A DNA stretch of 64,000 bases. Origin: Vibrio breoganii (GTDB taxonomy: Bacteria; Pseudomonadota; Gammaproteobacteria; Enterobacterales; Vibrionaceae). Both the position numbers and the translations under genes were made by a program. Under the pieces are notes generated by a model that saw only the letters and a list, made by a program, of their open reading frames with translations, made no database searches and was not told where the DNA came from. Below, piece by piece: positions 34,384 through 43,278 of this stretch. How positions within the stretch are numbered: the stretch's first letter is position 1; each line of letters opens with the position of its first letter. The DNA lies in contig NZ_CP016177.1 of assembly GCF_001677275.1 (NCBI RefSeq), positions 1,178,001-1,242,000 on the forward strand. Direction: 5' to 3'.

Positions 34384-34725
34384 ATGAATGGCATTCAGCT
34401 TGGATACAATCATGAGTACTCTGAAATTGCGCCAACGATTGAGGAGGTAAGGTTTCTGTCTGGCTACGCTCTTTTAGAGTTTGGCGCGCCTTGGTGTCCC
34501 CATTGTCAAACTGGTGAAATCGTTATTCAGCAAGCGCTAGACGAGATCTCGCCTCAGCTTCATATTAAGATCTTTGATGGCAAGGGTAAAAAACTAGGCA
34601 GACTGTTTTCAGTGAAGCTTTGGCCCACGTTAATCTTGCTTAAAGAGGGCCAAGAGGTAGATAGAATCGTGCGCCCCACCTCTGTTGACGATGTGCGAAT
34701 GCTAACAGCACTTATTGATGAGTAA
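34384..34725 (+). CDS. Thioredoxin family protein (CPHC)
   Basis: A 113-residue thioredoxin-fold protein with the active-site WCPHC near residue 37-41 in LLEFGAPWCPHCQTGEI, and a cis-proline in VKLWPTLILLKEGQ. The C-terminal CPHC is the DsbA type rather than CGPC of thioredoxin, so redox potential may differ. There is no signal peptide, so it is cytoplasmic. Start at 34384 follows AAAGGAC. It is a single-gene unit, near the rluB terminator. Confidence 0.88.
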   Translation: MNGIQLGYNHEYSEIAPTIEEVRFLSGYALLEFGAPWCPHCQTGEIVIQQALDEISPQLHIKIFDGKGKKLGRLFSVKLWPTLILLKEGQEVDRIVRPTSVDDVRMLTALIDE

Positions 34726-34754
34726 CCTTGTACTCTGCTCAGTTAGCCCCCGAA

Positions 34755-36689
34755 TCACTCTGGTTCAATGGACTCTAGGTTTCCCCAAGGCTGCAACGCG
34801 ATACTCTGACCTCCCAACCAAATAACAATAGGTAAAGGTTTAGGTTTGACGTATTCGGCAAAGGTTGTGTCGTGAATAACATCCTTATCCGTCGCCTCAA
34901 ATACCATTAAGTCTGCAAACATTACTTGGCGGTCATACTTAAGTATCTCCGCAACTTCTCCCCAGTACACATAATCATTCGCCTCCATCCATGATGTTAG
35001 TGGCTTGGTGAAAAGTTGATTAGAATTTGTTGGATAAGCAATATCAATGTTGAGTTCGCTATTGTGTTCGTTGTTGATTAAGTAAGCTTGAATGCCGGTT
35101 TCTTCAGCAAACTGATAGGTTAAGGTAGGGTTTGGAGATTGAATGATACTCTCGATAGATTCAATACGAAAAGGAAGAGGCACATCACCATTTCTTAGGC
35201 GTTGTAATGTGTATAAAGGGTCTAAACCACCAACGTTACTCTGTGCTTCTATGACCGAAAAGCGAGGTTTAGGGTTGTCCTCGAGGGGATTGATTACGTA
35301 AGTGGACCACTCAGCTCGTATCCCATTGAGATTGGCCCCGCGCGATTCATACAAGTTCAAAGATATCGCATAGACCGCTTTTTTCTGCTCAGGATAGAAA
35401 CGCATCTTTGCCAGTTTGAAGTGCGAAGGTAGAAAAGCCTTTTTAAATGCTTTGACCTTATTTGGGTTAATCTCAAAATTAATGAAGATAGTTTTTGGCG
35501 CAGTTTTTAGCTCGAAGAATAGAGTTGGCTTCGAAATACCCCCTAAGGTAGAAAGCCCTTGATAGAGATCCTGCAGGGCAAAATAGAAGGTAGGTATATA
35601 CATGGGAGGCGTATTGGCGAACATGCTCTCAAAGACTTTTTGCGGTGGTGTAGGGGGTATCCCCATATCTGGAGCGCCAAAAGCGGATGCTACTAGACAC
35701 GCATACTGTTTGGATAGAGAGTTAGGTATCATTGGATTGTAACAATCTGCAGGGCCTAATGCTGGAGATTGAACCGTGACATTAGCCGTGACCGGTTGCG
35801 CCATGAATGACATATCGTCCTTTGGAATAATCACTTCCACCAAGTTATGTGCATATTCGGACCAAGGAAAGGTCGAACTTACCGTCGCTTTATTTATCTT
35901 AACCTTGTGCAAGCGAGCGCTAACCGAACTGCCGTCATAGTAGTAGCGAGTCTGAGCCCCTTTTGGCCCTAAGGTATTCTCGGCCGCATCTAAATACGCC
36001 TGACTGAATGTTTTACCTTGGGTACTTCTGCCTATGGGGATATCTAATTCAAGTACATACCCATTAGTTGAGATAAGGGATGAGCGAATTCGGCCCTTAA
36101 GCTTATCTAGTGTGATTTCTGAAGGGGTTAGGGTGTTCAATTCAAGCAGATCGTTGCCAGGTATCTCTTTAAATGAGGCAAAGCGATACACTTGGATTTG
36201 CGTGCTACCAGCAACAGTGACAAAGGTTTTCCATTCTACCTTTAGCCCTTGCTCAGCCCCTGATGTTTGTGCAATATCAGCCATAAGGTAATAGTGTTTG
36301 TCCTGTTGTGAAAATAAGCTAAAAGAAGATCCATTCTGTTTATTGAGCCAAGCGGCGAACCTTCTATGTAGCTTAGATTCAGTGAGAGACGATACTTTAC
36401 TTACACTGAGATAGGGTGGCAGTTCTATGGCTGATGCAAATTGCTCAATCTCACTGGGTTTGATTTGCCATGTGAGTAACACTCTATCGTGGAGGTGGTA
36501 GGGGAAAACGGGGGGTGTCTCGCCAGAGAGGGTGGTTTGAGTGAGGGATGCATTTAATGTACTACCACCAAATACCTGATTTCGAATGGTAATGAGGTTT
36601 TCTTTTTCCAAAGTGGTGATAGAAAGTGCGCTATGAGGGAGTAACGAAACAAGCAGTGTGATAAACGAAATGATGACAATTTTCGACAT
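34755..36689 (-). CDS. Large secreted protein with a duplicated module, unknown function
   Basis: A 644-residue protein with a clear signal peptide (IVIISFITLLVSLLPHSALS, cleavage near 23). I do not recognise a named family with confidence. The two halves look alike: one runs about 65-300 (LTWQIKPSEIEQFA, LKVEWKTFVT, then PGNDLLELNTLTPSEITLDKLKG), the other about 370-640 (FINFEINPNKVKAFKKAF, GIRAEWSTYVINP, FRIESIESII, SWMEANDYVYWGE), so an ancient tandem duplication is likely. The fold may be akin to acetoacetate decarboxylase-like barrels, a guess only. Transcribed alone; a 285-base promoter region precedes it. Confidence 0.68.
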   Translation of the reverse strand: MSKIVIISFITLLVSLLPHSALSITTLEKENLITIRNQVFGGSTLNASLTQTTLSGETPPVFPYHLHDRVLLTWQIKPSEIEQFASAIELPPYLSVSKVSSLTESKLHRRFAAWLNKQNGSSFSLFSQQDKHYYLMADIAQTSGAEQGLKVEWKTFVTVAGSTQIQVYRFASFKEIPGNDLLELNTLTPSEITLDKLKGRIRSSLISTNGYVLELDIPIGRSTQGKTFSQAYLDAAENTLGPKGAQTRYYYDGSSVSARLHKVKINKATVSSTFPWSEYAHNLVEVIIPKDDMSFMAQPVTANVTVQSPALGPADCYNPMIPNSLSKQYACLVASAFGAPDMGIPPTPPQKVFESMFANTPPMYIPTFYFALQDLYQGLSTLGGISKPTLFFELKTAPKTIFINFEINPNKVKAFKKAFLPSHFKLAKMRFYPEQKKAVYAISLNLYESRGANLNGIRAEWSTYVINPLEDNPKPRFSVIEAQSNVGGLDPLYTLQRLRNGDVPLPFRIESIESIIQSPNPTLTYQFAEETGIQAYLINNEHNSELNIDIAYPTNSNQLFTKPLTSWMEANDYVYWGEVAEILKYDRQVMFADLMVFEATDKDVIHDTTFAEYVKPKPLPIVIWLGGQSIALQPWGNLESIEPE

Positions 36690-36974
36690 AGTTTTCCCTT
36701 AGTTCACTAGTAACTAGACGGGACACTGAATACGTCTTGGTCTCGTAGATGTAGATGAGAACCGCTTATAAGGTTTAGTCTGTTACACGTGAATTACAAG
36801 CTACATCCTCCCGAATAATCATCAAACGTCATAAGATCCGACCTGTTGTTTACTGAGGGTATTACGCTGGTGAGAGTGTGATTTCTCCCGCTAACTAATT
36901 GATAAGCAAATGGTTAAAATGGCTCCTGTATCCGGTGTATAGGAAATACAAACAAATAGGAGAAGTGAGAGACA

Positions 36975-37412
36975 ATGGAAGTAATAATCGGAAGCGACGC
37001 GGAGATTATCAGAAAGGCACAGGTTATTCGTAATCAAGTGTTTACTGTAGAGCAGGGAATCCCACAAGAGCTAGATTTAGATGGATTAGATGAGACAAGC
37101 CATCACCTTTTGATGACGGATAATGATGATCTCGTAGCCACAGCTAGGCTGACGCCAAAGCAAGGTGGCGCATCTGTAATGGCTCGTGTAGCGGTATTGA
37201 AGGCATATAGAGGATGTGGGTTAGCGAGTAAGATAGTAGAGGCCTTGATTGAGTACGCGAATAACCAAGGAATAGATTCCATTGAAATACACGCGCATGA
37301 ATACCTGAAAGAGTTTTACGAGCGCTTTGGCTTTTCGTTTGTCCAACAGGTCGAAGTTGTGAGTGAGCATCAGTTAATTGAGATGCAATACCAAGCTTCA
37401 ATCACCCAATAA
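36975..37412 (+). CDS. GNAT-family N-acetyltransferase (ElaA/YjcF-like)
   Basis: A 145-residue acetyltransferase with the acetyl-CoA loop in MARVAVLKAYRGCGLASKIVEALIEYA (R-G-C-G-L-A) near residues 68-95, preceded by RNQVFTVEQGIPQELDLDGLD, a block typical for ElaA/YjcF-like members, and ending with HAHEYLKEFYERFGFSFVQ. GGAGAAGTGAG lies upstream of the ATG. Target unknown. Confidence 0.88.
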   Translation: MEVIIGSDAEIIRKAQVIRNQVFTVEQGIPQELDLDGLDETSHHLLMTDNDDLVATARLTPKQGGASVMARVAVLKAYRGCGLASKIVEALIEYANNQGIDSIEIHAHEYLKEFYERFGFSFVQQVEVVSEHQLIEMQYQASITQ

Positions 37413-37505
37413 ACTTCATCACCTAGTTAACTTCAACAATCTAGCTAAACTGCAGTTGCACTCTAGAGTGAATAGCCCTTAAAGGGGTCACTGCAGTCAG
37501 GTTAA

Positions 37506-38174
37506 CTAGTCTCTAGCTGGGGCATTTCTTTGCGACGGAGAATCTTTAAACGCCTTACTGAAGGTTAACGGGTCAACTTGTTCTCTTTGCTGTTGACTTG
37601 CCTGCGCCCACCACATCAATTGCGCTAAAGTTCGGTACAAGTAATCATCCCATTGTGCCTGGTCGTCAGGGTTGATGGTGCGCCCTGTTTCATCAAATAC
37701 ATCTTGCGCACAAGGTAGATGAACCATTGCAGAAACGGGAAGGCAACCCAACTCTGAAAGAAAGGTGCGCATAGACACTGCGGCTCTAGCGCCGCCCCAT
37801 TGACCCGCAGAGTAGGTGACGATTGCGCTAGGCTTGAACGAAAAGAGTGAACTGCCAAAGTGATTTAAAAGGTGCGCCAGTGCAGGGCTCATCGAGTGGT
37901 TATACTCGGGGCTCACCATCACATAGGCATCTGCATTCTTTATTTTAGTGGCCAGCGTTTCTAAGTCTTGAGGAACCTGTTTTCGACTGTAGGCAAACTC
38001 CGGCTTAAAGACTCCACCAGTTTCGTAATCTAACGGGTCAATGATTTCTATGCTATTACCGGGAAAGGCTTGATCTAAAAGCTGTGAACATGCAAGGCTC
38101 ACTCTCTCACCCAGTCGCTTAGGTCGTGGCGGTCCACTGGTACGGCTAGAGCCCAAAAATATAAGGATATTCAA
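37506..38174 (-). CDS. NADPH-dependent FMN reductase-family flavoprotein
   Basis: A 222-residue flavodoxin-fold reductase. FMN-binding motifs are ILIFLGSSRTSGPPRPKRLGERV at the N-terminus, VMVSPEYNHSMSPALAHLLNHFG near residues 84-106, and YSAGQWGGARAAVSMRTFLSELG. These enzymes reduce FMN, quinones or azo dyes with NAD(P)H. The start codon is TTG at 38174 with AAGGACGAAAG upstream. Single gene on the minus strand, 68 bases of gap to no clear terminator. Confidence 0.86.
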   Translation of the reverse strand: MNILIFLGSSRTSGPPRPKRLGERVSLACSQLLDQAFPGNSIEIIDPLDYETGGVFKPEFAYSRKQVPQDLETLATKIKNADAYVMVSPEYNHSMSPALAHLLNHFGSSLFSFKPSAIVTYSAGQWGGARAAVSMRTFLSELGCLPVSAMVHLPCAQDVFDETGRTINPDDQAQWDDYLYRTLAQLMWWAQASQQQREQVDPLTFSKAFKDSPSQRNAPARD

Positions 38175-38342
38175 CGTCTTTCGTCCTTGTTGATACTGAT
38201 TTTTAGTCGGCTATGTTATCGAATGTTGTCAGCGAAACCCATCTTTTCTGACTTCGGGCACCTTTTCTAACTTTGGGTACTGTGCCACATTTCTTCAATT
38301 AGCTTGGTTCTATACTGAGGGAAGCCAAATCAAGAGGAGATG

Positions 38343-38603
38343 CCGATGCTCAATGAAAATCACGCCTTTATCCTAGATTTTCCTGAACTAAAACTCGATA
38401 TAGTTCAGCTAAATCATGACGATCCAACGTTCAAAGCCGCTATGCAAAAGTACCATGAGTTAGATTATGACATCCGAGAGCTCGAGGTATCAGGGAGCCC
38501 TATCGATGATGGCAATATGCATGATCTTAAGCTAAAGCGTATGGAGCTCAAAGACGAGTTATATCAACAACTGACCAAGCACCATCAACAAGCCACCAGC
38601 TAA
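38343..38603 (+). CDS. YdcH family (DUF465) small protein, second paralogue
   Basis: An ~86-residue coiled-coil protein like the one at 17853: FILDFPELKLDIVQLN, KYHELDYDIRELEVSGSPIDDGNMHDLKLKRMELKDELYQQL. It starts at ATG 38343 or 38349 with AGAGGAG just upstream. The two paralogues share the pattern FPEL, LxxxIRxLExxGxPIxDxxMHxxK and KDxLYQxL. Function unknown. Confidence 0.87.
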   Translation, partial: PMLNENHAFILDFPELKLDIVQLNHDDPTFKAAMQKYHELDYDIRELEVSGSPIDDGNMHDLKLKRMELKDELYQQLTKHHQQATS

Positions 38604-38614
38604 CGGTATGGTAT

Positions 38615-38647
38615 AAAAAAGGACTCTGCTACTTAGAGCTAGAGTCC
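38615..38647 (-). terminator. Terminator between ydcH-like and small hypothetical gene
   Basis: GGACTCT (38621-38627) pairs with AGAGTCC (38641-38647), with an inner GCT/AGC; the minus strand continues in TTTTTT. It serves mainly the minus-strand gene. Confidence 0.78.
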
Positions 38648-38675
38648 CATTTGCTTAAGCGATGCCACTCGACAC

Positions 38676-38882
38676 TTAGTAATCGATTTGGTGCTCGATT
38701 AAGTCAGCATCACTAAACCAAACGACCGTCCCTGTATAACCGTTCTCTTTCAATAGGCTATCTATCTGCGCGGCGATGCGCGCGGTCATCTTAAACCAAC
38801 CATTGTCGCACTCTAATTCGCTAAGTAGATCTTCTGCGATAGAGAGTGCGGTTTCGTCAAGCTGCAAGTTCGTGTAGTTCAT
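38676..38882 (-). CDS. Small hypothetical protein
   Basis: A 68-residue protein, MNYTNLQLDETALSIAEDLL..., acidic, with no signal peptide and no motif I can name. ATG 38882 is chosen over the TTG at 38894 because the latter has no upstream Shine-Dalgarno. Helical prediction by eye is likely for residues 8-45. It has its own terminator, which supports a real gene. Confidence 0.62.
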   Translation of the reverse strand: MNYTNLQLDETALSIAEDLLSELECDNGWFKMTARIAAQIDSLLKENGYTGTVVWFSDADLIEHQIDY

Positions 38883-38969
38883 TTTGATTTCCAAGGTGCA
38901 GGAAAGCTCTAATTGGCTGAGGCAGTCCTTATTGAGAAAGGGATTCTAGCACACTCATGCACGAACCCT

Positions 38970-39572
38970 TTACGCCTTAGGCTTTGTTTCAGCGGTTTCG
39001 ATGAAATCCATAATCTGTTGCTGTTTTTCTGTGCTGACCTTAAGCGCTTCTGCGGTGATCTGTATGGACTGAGCCATTGAGGAGATATTGCCGGTAGCTC
39101 GAACCAGCGTTTGTTGCATTGGTTTTAAGATCAATAGATAGATGGCCACCAGAGCCAGTACGATCACCAGAACGATGGCACACAATACTACTATTAACTT
39201 GAACTGAAGGTCATCCATTAGCGTTTGACTGGTTTGCTTAAAAGCAACGCGAGATTGCTCCAAGGCATTGGGTAAGCCGCGCAGGGTTTGAGTCGTCGAC
39301 AAGGTGAGTTGATTGACGCTATTGATGGTTTTATCCAGAGCCTGTTTCTGATCCTCACTCAAGTTGGGATTATCGACAATCGCTTGTAGGGAGTCAGAAA
39401 TTGATTCTAGTGACTGTGTTGCTTGCTCAGCATATTGCTCCATCCCATCTAAATCTAGAGTCATATCAATATTGATCAATGGTTGCTGATGTTGCTTGGT
39501 CACGGCTTCTTCAGCCAAGCTAGTAAATGAGCTAAAAGCTAGAACTAATGCCACTAGGCAATGCTTTAACAT
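38970..39572 (-). CDS. Membrane-anchored coiled-coil protein, unknown function
   Basis: A 200-residue exported protein: signal peptide LKHCLVALVLAFSSFTSLAEE (cleavage near 20), a periplasmic helical stretch (about 40-120) with heptad-like spacing in QYAEQATQSLESISDSLQAI and QLTLSTTQTL, one transmembrane segment near 122-147 (KLIVVLCAIVLVIVLALVAI), and a cytoplasmic helical tail. It resembles the membrane-proximal part of a chemoreceptor without signalling domains. Family not recognised. Confidence 0.65.
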   Translation of the reverse strand: MLKHCLVALVLAFSSFTSLAEEAVTKQHQQPLINIDMTLDLDGMEQYAEQATQSLESISDSLQAIVDNPNLSEDQKQALDKTINSVNQLTLSTTQTLRGLPNALEQSRVAFKQTSQTLMDDLQFKLIVVLCAIVLVIVLALVAIYLLILKPMQQTLVRATGNISSMAQSIQITAEALKVSTEKQQQIMDFIETAETKPKA

Positions 39573-39814
39573 GAGAGTTCCCTTTCTCAGTGTTTGGTCA
39601 CTCTACTGTAGAGAACAACGCTGGGTATTGCTAGTGGATTAGGCTGTATTATGAATTGGTTTAATCCGTTTCGATGCAAAATAACCGTTTTTAAATCAGT
39701 CACTTCGCCAATACACTCGTGACTGAGTTCTTTGATTTCTCAGTTGGCTAATGACTGTTGAGTAAAAATGGGGCAAGCTGATATCGGGTATGAGAGATTT
39801 CAACAAGGATGAAA

Positions 39815-40615
39815 ATGGAACTGAGTATTTACCAAGTTGACGCCTTTGCATCAGAGGCATTCACAGGTAACCCTGCTGGAGTCTGCATTACAGACACGCC
39901 TCTTTCAGATGAACTCATGCTATCAATTGCAAAAGAAATGTCTGTCTCAGAAACGGCTTTTCTGTCACGTGAGAATATGAACCTTCGTTGGTTCACACCG
40001 GAAGTTGAGGTGAAGCTATGTGGGCATGGAACATTATCAGTTGCCCATATATTGGCTGAAACAGGAGAGGCAAAGGTTGGGGATCTGATTACCTTCAATA
40101 CCTTGTCTGGCCCTTTGAGTGCAAAAATCACAGATAATGATATCGAGCTTAATTTTCCAACGGCAACTTTGACAAGCGAACAGCCACTAAATGCCCAATT
40201 ATTGAAAGCTTTAGGGCTCAAAGATAATGATGTCCTTTCATCAGCAATCTTTGACTCTAAACAACTTATAGAGGTCGTCGATGAGCGGGTTGTGATGAGC
40301 CTTTCCCCTGACTTTACAGCGATGAAAAAACTAAGTGGGAGAGGGGTCGTGATTACCTCAGCTTCTAACAAGTCGGACCTAGACTTCTTGTCTCGATATT
40401 TTGCTCCGTGGGTGGGCATTGAAGAAGATCCGGTAACCGGATCTAATCACTGCGCATTAAGCCTATATTGGGGCAAAAAGCTTGGAAAAACTGAGCTTAA
40501 GGCCTATCAAGCCTCTGCTAGAGGTGGGTACATTGACATGAAGCTGTTACCCGGCAACCGAACCACTTTAATAGGAAAAGCGATCACTACCATTAAGGGT
40601 GTTATGTTCGTTTAA
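39815..40615 (+). CDS. PhzF-family isomerase/epimerase
   Basis: A 266-residue PhzF-fold protein. N-terminal IYQVDAFASEAFTGNPAGVCI is the family signature; the catalytic glutamate lies in KEMSVSETAFLS near 45, and the second-domain signature is FAPWVGIEEDPVTGSNHCALSLYW (glycine-rich, with the conserved D-P-V-T-G-S). In PhzF of phenazine makers it isomerises trans-2,3-dihydro-3-hydroxyanthranilate; most homologues like YddE have unknown substrates and no phz genes are near. ATG 39815 is preferred to 39809 because AAGG would be too close to the latter. Confidence 0.9.
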   Translation: MELSIYQVDAFASEAFTGNPAGVCITDTPLSDELMLSIAKEMSVSETAFLSRENMNLRWFTPEVEVKLCGHGTLSVAHILAETGEAKVGDLITFNTLSGPLSAKITDNDIELNFPTATLTSEQPLNAQLLKALGLKDNDVLSSAIFDSKQLIEVVDERVVMSLSPDFTAMKKLSGRGVVITSASNKSDLDFLSRYFAPWVGIEEDPVTGSNHCALSLYWGKKLGKTELKAYQASARGGYIDMKLLPGNRTTLIGKAITTIKGVMFV

Positions 40616-40749
40616 TTACCTACGATGCCATCAGTTAGAGATAGAGGTAACACGTATCCTTCTTTCTTCTCTATTTATCTCATTACTGATATTGCGTACT
40701 CAGTTAGCCGTATACCTTTTGAGTAAAAGCGTATCCTAAGGAACTAGAA

Positions 40750-41739
40750 ATGATCAATATAGCGTTTTTCAGTACCAAGTCTTATGACGAACAGGCATTT
40801 ACGGTAGCCAAAGCAGACCGTGATTTTCAGTACCATTTCTTTGATTTTCAGTTGACTGAAAAAACAGCGAAGTTAGCCAAGGGCTGTGAAGTGGTTTGTG
40901 CTTTTGTGAATGACGATTTATCAAAGCCAGTGCTGGAGCAGCTAGCTATGCGCGGAGTGAAAATGATTGCTATGCGCTGTGCGGGCTTTAACAACGTTGA
41001 TCTTGATTCAGCGAAAGCGCTAGGTATTCAGGTTGCCCGAGTGCCCGCTTATTCACCTGAGGCCATTGCTGAGCATGCGGTTGGTCTGATGATGACACTC
41101 AATAGGCGCTTTCACAAAGCCTATCAACGCACTCGTGATGCAAACTTCTCCTTAGAAGGATTGGTTGGTTTTAACTTCCACGGACGCACTGCCGGGATTA
41201 TAGGTACGGGGAAAATTGGCCTTGCAACAATGCGAATTCTGAAAGGGTTGGGAATGAACATACTGTGTTTTGACCCTTATCCTAGTGACGTGGCCAAGGA
41301 GCTTGGCGCTAATTACTGCGACTTAGATACACTTTTTAAGCAATCGGATGTGATTTCTTTGCACTGCCCGATGACAAAAGAGAATTTTCATCTGCTGAAT
41401 GAAGAGGCATTTAGCAAAATGAAGGATGGCGTAATGATCATCAACACCAGTCGTGGGGAATTGGTTAACTCTAATGCGGCAATAGAAGCGTTGAAGAATG
41501 GGAAAATCGGTGCCCTAGGTTTGGATGTTTACGAAGGGGAGAAGGATTTGTTCTTTAAGGATAAATCTAATGATGTGATCATCGATGACGTGTTTCGTCG
41601 CTTGTCTGCATGCCACAACGTTATCTTTACCGGACACCAAGCCTTTCTAACCGTCGATGCCTTAAAAAGCATTGCCTCGACCACACTAGAAAACGTGGAC
41701 AGCTTTGGTGCCAATGAAAGGACCGCTAATTTTCTATAA
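40750..41739 (+). CDS. ldhA: LdhA, D-lactate dehydrogenase (fermentative)
   Basis: A 329-residue 2-hydroxyacid dehydrogenase, as long as E. coli LdhA. It reduces pyruvate to D-lactate with NADH under oxygen limitation. The NAD-binding loop is GIIGTGKIGLATMRILKG near 152, the active-site arginine is in NTSRGELVNS near 235, and the catalytic histidine in TGHQAFLT near 296. The N-terminal FFDFQLTEKTAKLAKGCEVVCAFVNDD block closely matches LdhA. A terminator hairpin follows. Confidence 0.95.
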   Translation: MINIAFFSTKSYDEQAFTVAKADRDFQYHFFDFQLTEKTAKLAKGCEVVCAFVNDDLSKPVLEQLAMRGVKMIAMRCAGFNNVDLDSAKALGIQVARVPAYSPEAIAEHAVGLMMTLNRRFHKAYQRTRDANFSLEGLVGFNFHGRTAGIIGTGKIGLATMRILKGLGMNILCFDPYPSDVAKELGANYCDLDTLFKQSDVISLHCPMTKENFHLLNEEAFSKMKDGVMIINTSRGELVNSNAAIEALKNGKIGALGLDVYEGEKDLFFKDKSNDVIIDDVFRRLSACHNVIFTGHQAFLTVDALKSIASTTLENVDSFGANERTANFL

Positions 41740-41756
41740 AGCGCGTTAGAAAAGTG

Positions 41757-41791
41757 AATCGACAAGCTAAGGGTGTCTCAGCTTGTCGATT
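41757..41791. terminator. ldhA/desaturase bidirectional terminator
   Basis: AATCGACAAGCT (41757-41768) pairs with AGCTTGTCGATT (41780-41791), a 12-base stem between ldhA (plus) and the converging desaturase gene ending at 41799. Confidence 0.85.
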
Positions 41792-41798
41792 TCATTAG

Positions 41799-42923
41799 CT
41801 ACGCAAATCGCTTTACGTTATCCATCCACATTTGCTGCTGATACTGAAATTGCTCTTTCAGTTGCTGGTGGCGGATCTTCAATACTTCAAGCTCGTGGCT
41901 CTTCAGTACCTGCTGTTTCTTGTTCTGCAGTAGGTGCATTTTGCTGTCGTAATAGTCGCGCATGCTTTCAATTAAAGACTCAAACTCTTGTTCAAGTTTA
42001 TTAGAGAGTGATGGGCTTGCATCCATTTCATTGAGTTTTTGATGGGCATTTTGCAGCATCATAGTCGCACGCGCTTTCTCAATCTTAAATTGTGGCGTAA
42101 CACGCAGTTTCTCAGTCAGACCCACCCACGAACACGCTTTAATTAACCACTTAGTAGGGTCGTAGTGCCACCAGCTAATTCCATTGCGGTAGTCATTTTC
42201 AAACAGATGGTGGAAGTTATGGTAACCCTCTCCAAAAGTAAAAAATGCCAGAATACCGTTGTCTCGCGCTGAGTTTTTGTTGGTGAAGGTTTGCTTACCC
42301 CAAATGTGCGCTAGAGAATTAATAAAGAACGTCGTGTGGTGGCTTAAGACAAGCCTTACCGCTCCAACAACTAAGAACATCCCGATGATGTCGTTGTACA
42401 GTACGCCCAATAAGATAGGAAATCCAAAGTTAGTCACTACAGCCAGCAGACCGTAATATTTGTGCTGCCATTGGACAATGTTGTCTTTTTTAAGGTCGCG
42501 GCAGTTTTGGTAGTCGGAGTAAGTCTCTTGGTTGTAATCACGTAGCATCCAGCCCATATGTGAGTACCAAAAACCACGTGAGGCCGAGTAAGGGTCTTTA
42601 ACATCGTGGTCAACATGCTTGTGATGCTCACGATGATCCGAAGACCAATGCAAAGCGCTATTTTGCAAAGAGAATGCGCCGCCAATGGCAAAGATAGCCT
42701 TAAGGACAGGGCTAGCTTGATAGGTTTTGTGACTCCACAGGCGATGGTAGCCCGCAGTAATGGATAGATTGGTAAAGCTGAATGCAATAACGAACCAAAT
42801 CAGATGTGCCCAGCTCAAACCATAATTAAACGCATACCAAGGCGTAACAACAGCAGCTAACAACAGACTAGAGACAAATATAAAAATGTTAAACCACAGT
42901 AGTGGTGGACGTTGAGGGCTCAC
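41799..42923 (-). CDS. Membrane acyl-CoA desaturase (delta-9 type)
   Basis: A 374-residue membrane desaturase with two pairs of hydrophobic segments and the three histidine boxes that bind the di-iron centre: HRLWSH near 59-65, HREHHKH near 95-102 and YHNFHH near 234-240. It would insert a cis double bond in saturated fatty acyl chains using oxygen and electrons from a reductase. The C-terminal ~75 residues (LQNKKQQVLKSHELEVLKIR and after) are a predicted coiled coil, a tail I do not recall in typical delta-9 enzymes. Start is GTG 42923 with GGAG upstream. Confidence 0.9.
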   Translation of the reverse strand: MSPQRPPLLWFNIFIFVSSLLLAAVVTPWYAFNYGLSWAHLIWFVIAFSFTNLSITAGYHRLWSHKTYQASPVLKAIFAIGGAFSLQNSALHWSSDHREHHKHVDHDVKDPYSASRGFWYSHMGWMLRDYNQETYSDYQNCRDLKKDNIVQWQHKYYGLLAVVTNFGFPILLGVLYNDIIGMFLVVGAVRLVLSHHTTFFINSLAHIWGKQTFTNKNSARDNGILAFFTFGEGYHNFHHLFENDYRNGISWWHYDPTKWLIKACSWVGLTEKLRVTPQFKIEKARATMMLQNAHQKLNEMDASPSLSNKLEQEFESLIESMRDYYDSKMHLLQNKKQQVLKSHELEVLKIRHQQLKEQFQYQQQMWMDNVKRFA

Positions 42924-43278
42924 AATTACTCCATATTTTAAGTTTCAGCTTACAACTGTTCGCTAGAATATCAGCTTATGTTTATAAAGCAAACAGCTTG
43001 ATCACACAGAGGTAACAAAACGTTGCAAAAGAGTGGGCATGTTCTAAGAGACCCTTCCAGTTCTTTCTGAAACTGAAGGATGACAAAGCTAAATTCTCGC
43101 TCTGCAGGACCAGGTCCATCACAGGAGAGTTAGTCACCCCATCGATAGCAAATAGAATGAACCCCTATAGGAGTTCTTTATCTTTTCTTATTTGCGTTCT
43201 CCACTCACTCAGTGCACTTAATCAAATCAGTCGAGATCTGTATCTATGCCTCACGTCTTTTCCAATCGTCGACGTATC
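42924..43278. other. Intergenic region, no gene seen
   Basis: Between the divergent desaturase and YrhK-domain genes. I see no coding frame of merit. It has a near-palindrome GAACCCCTATAGGAGTTC (43159-43176) and T-rich sequence after it, which could be an operator or a weak terminator for an unseen small transcript. Promoters of both genes should be here. Confidence 0.45.
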
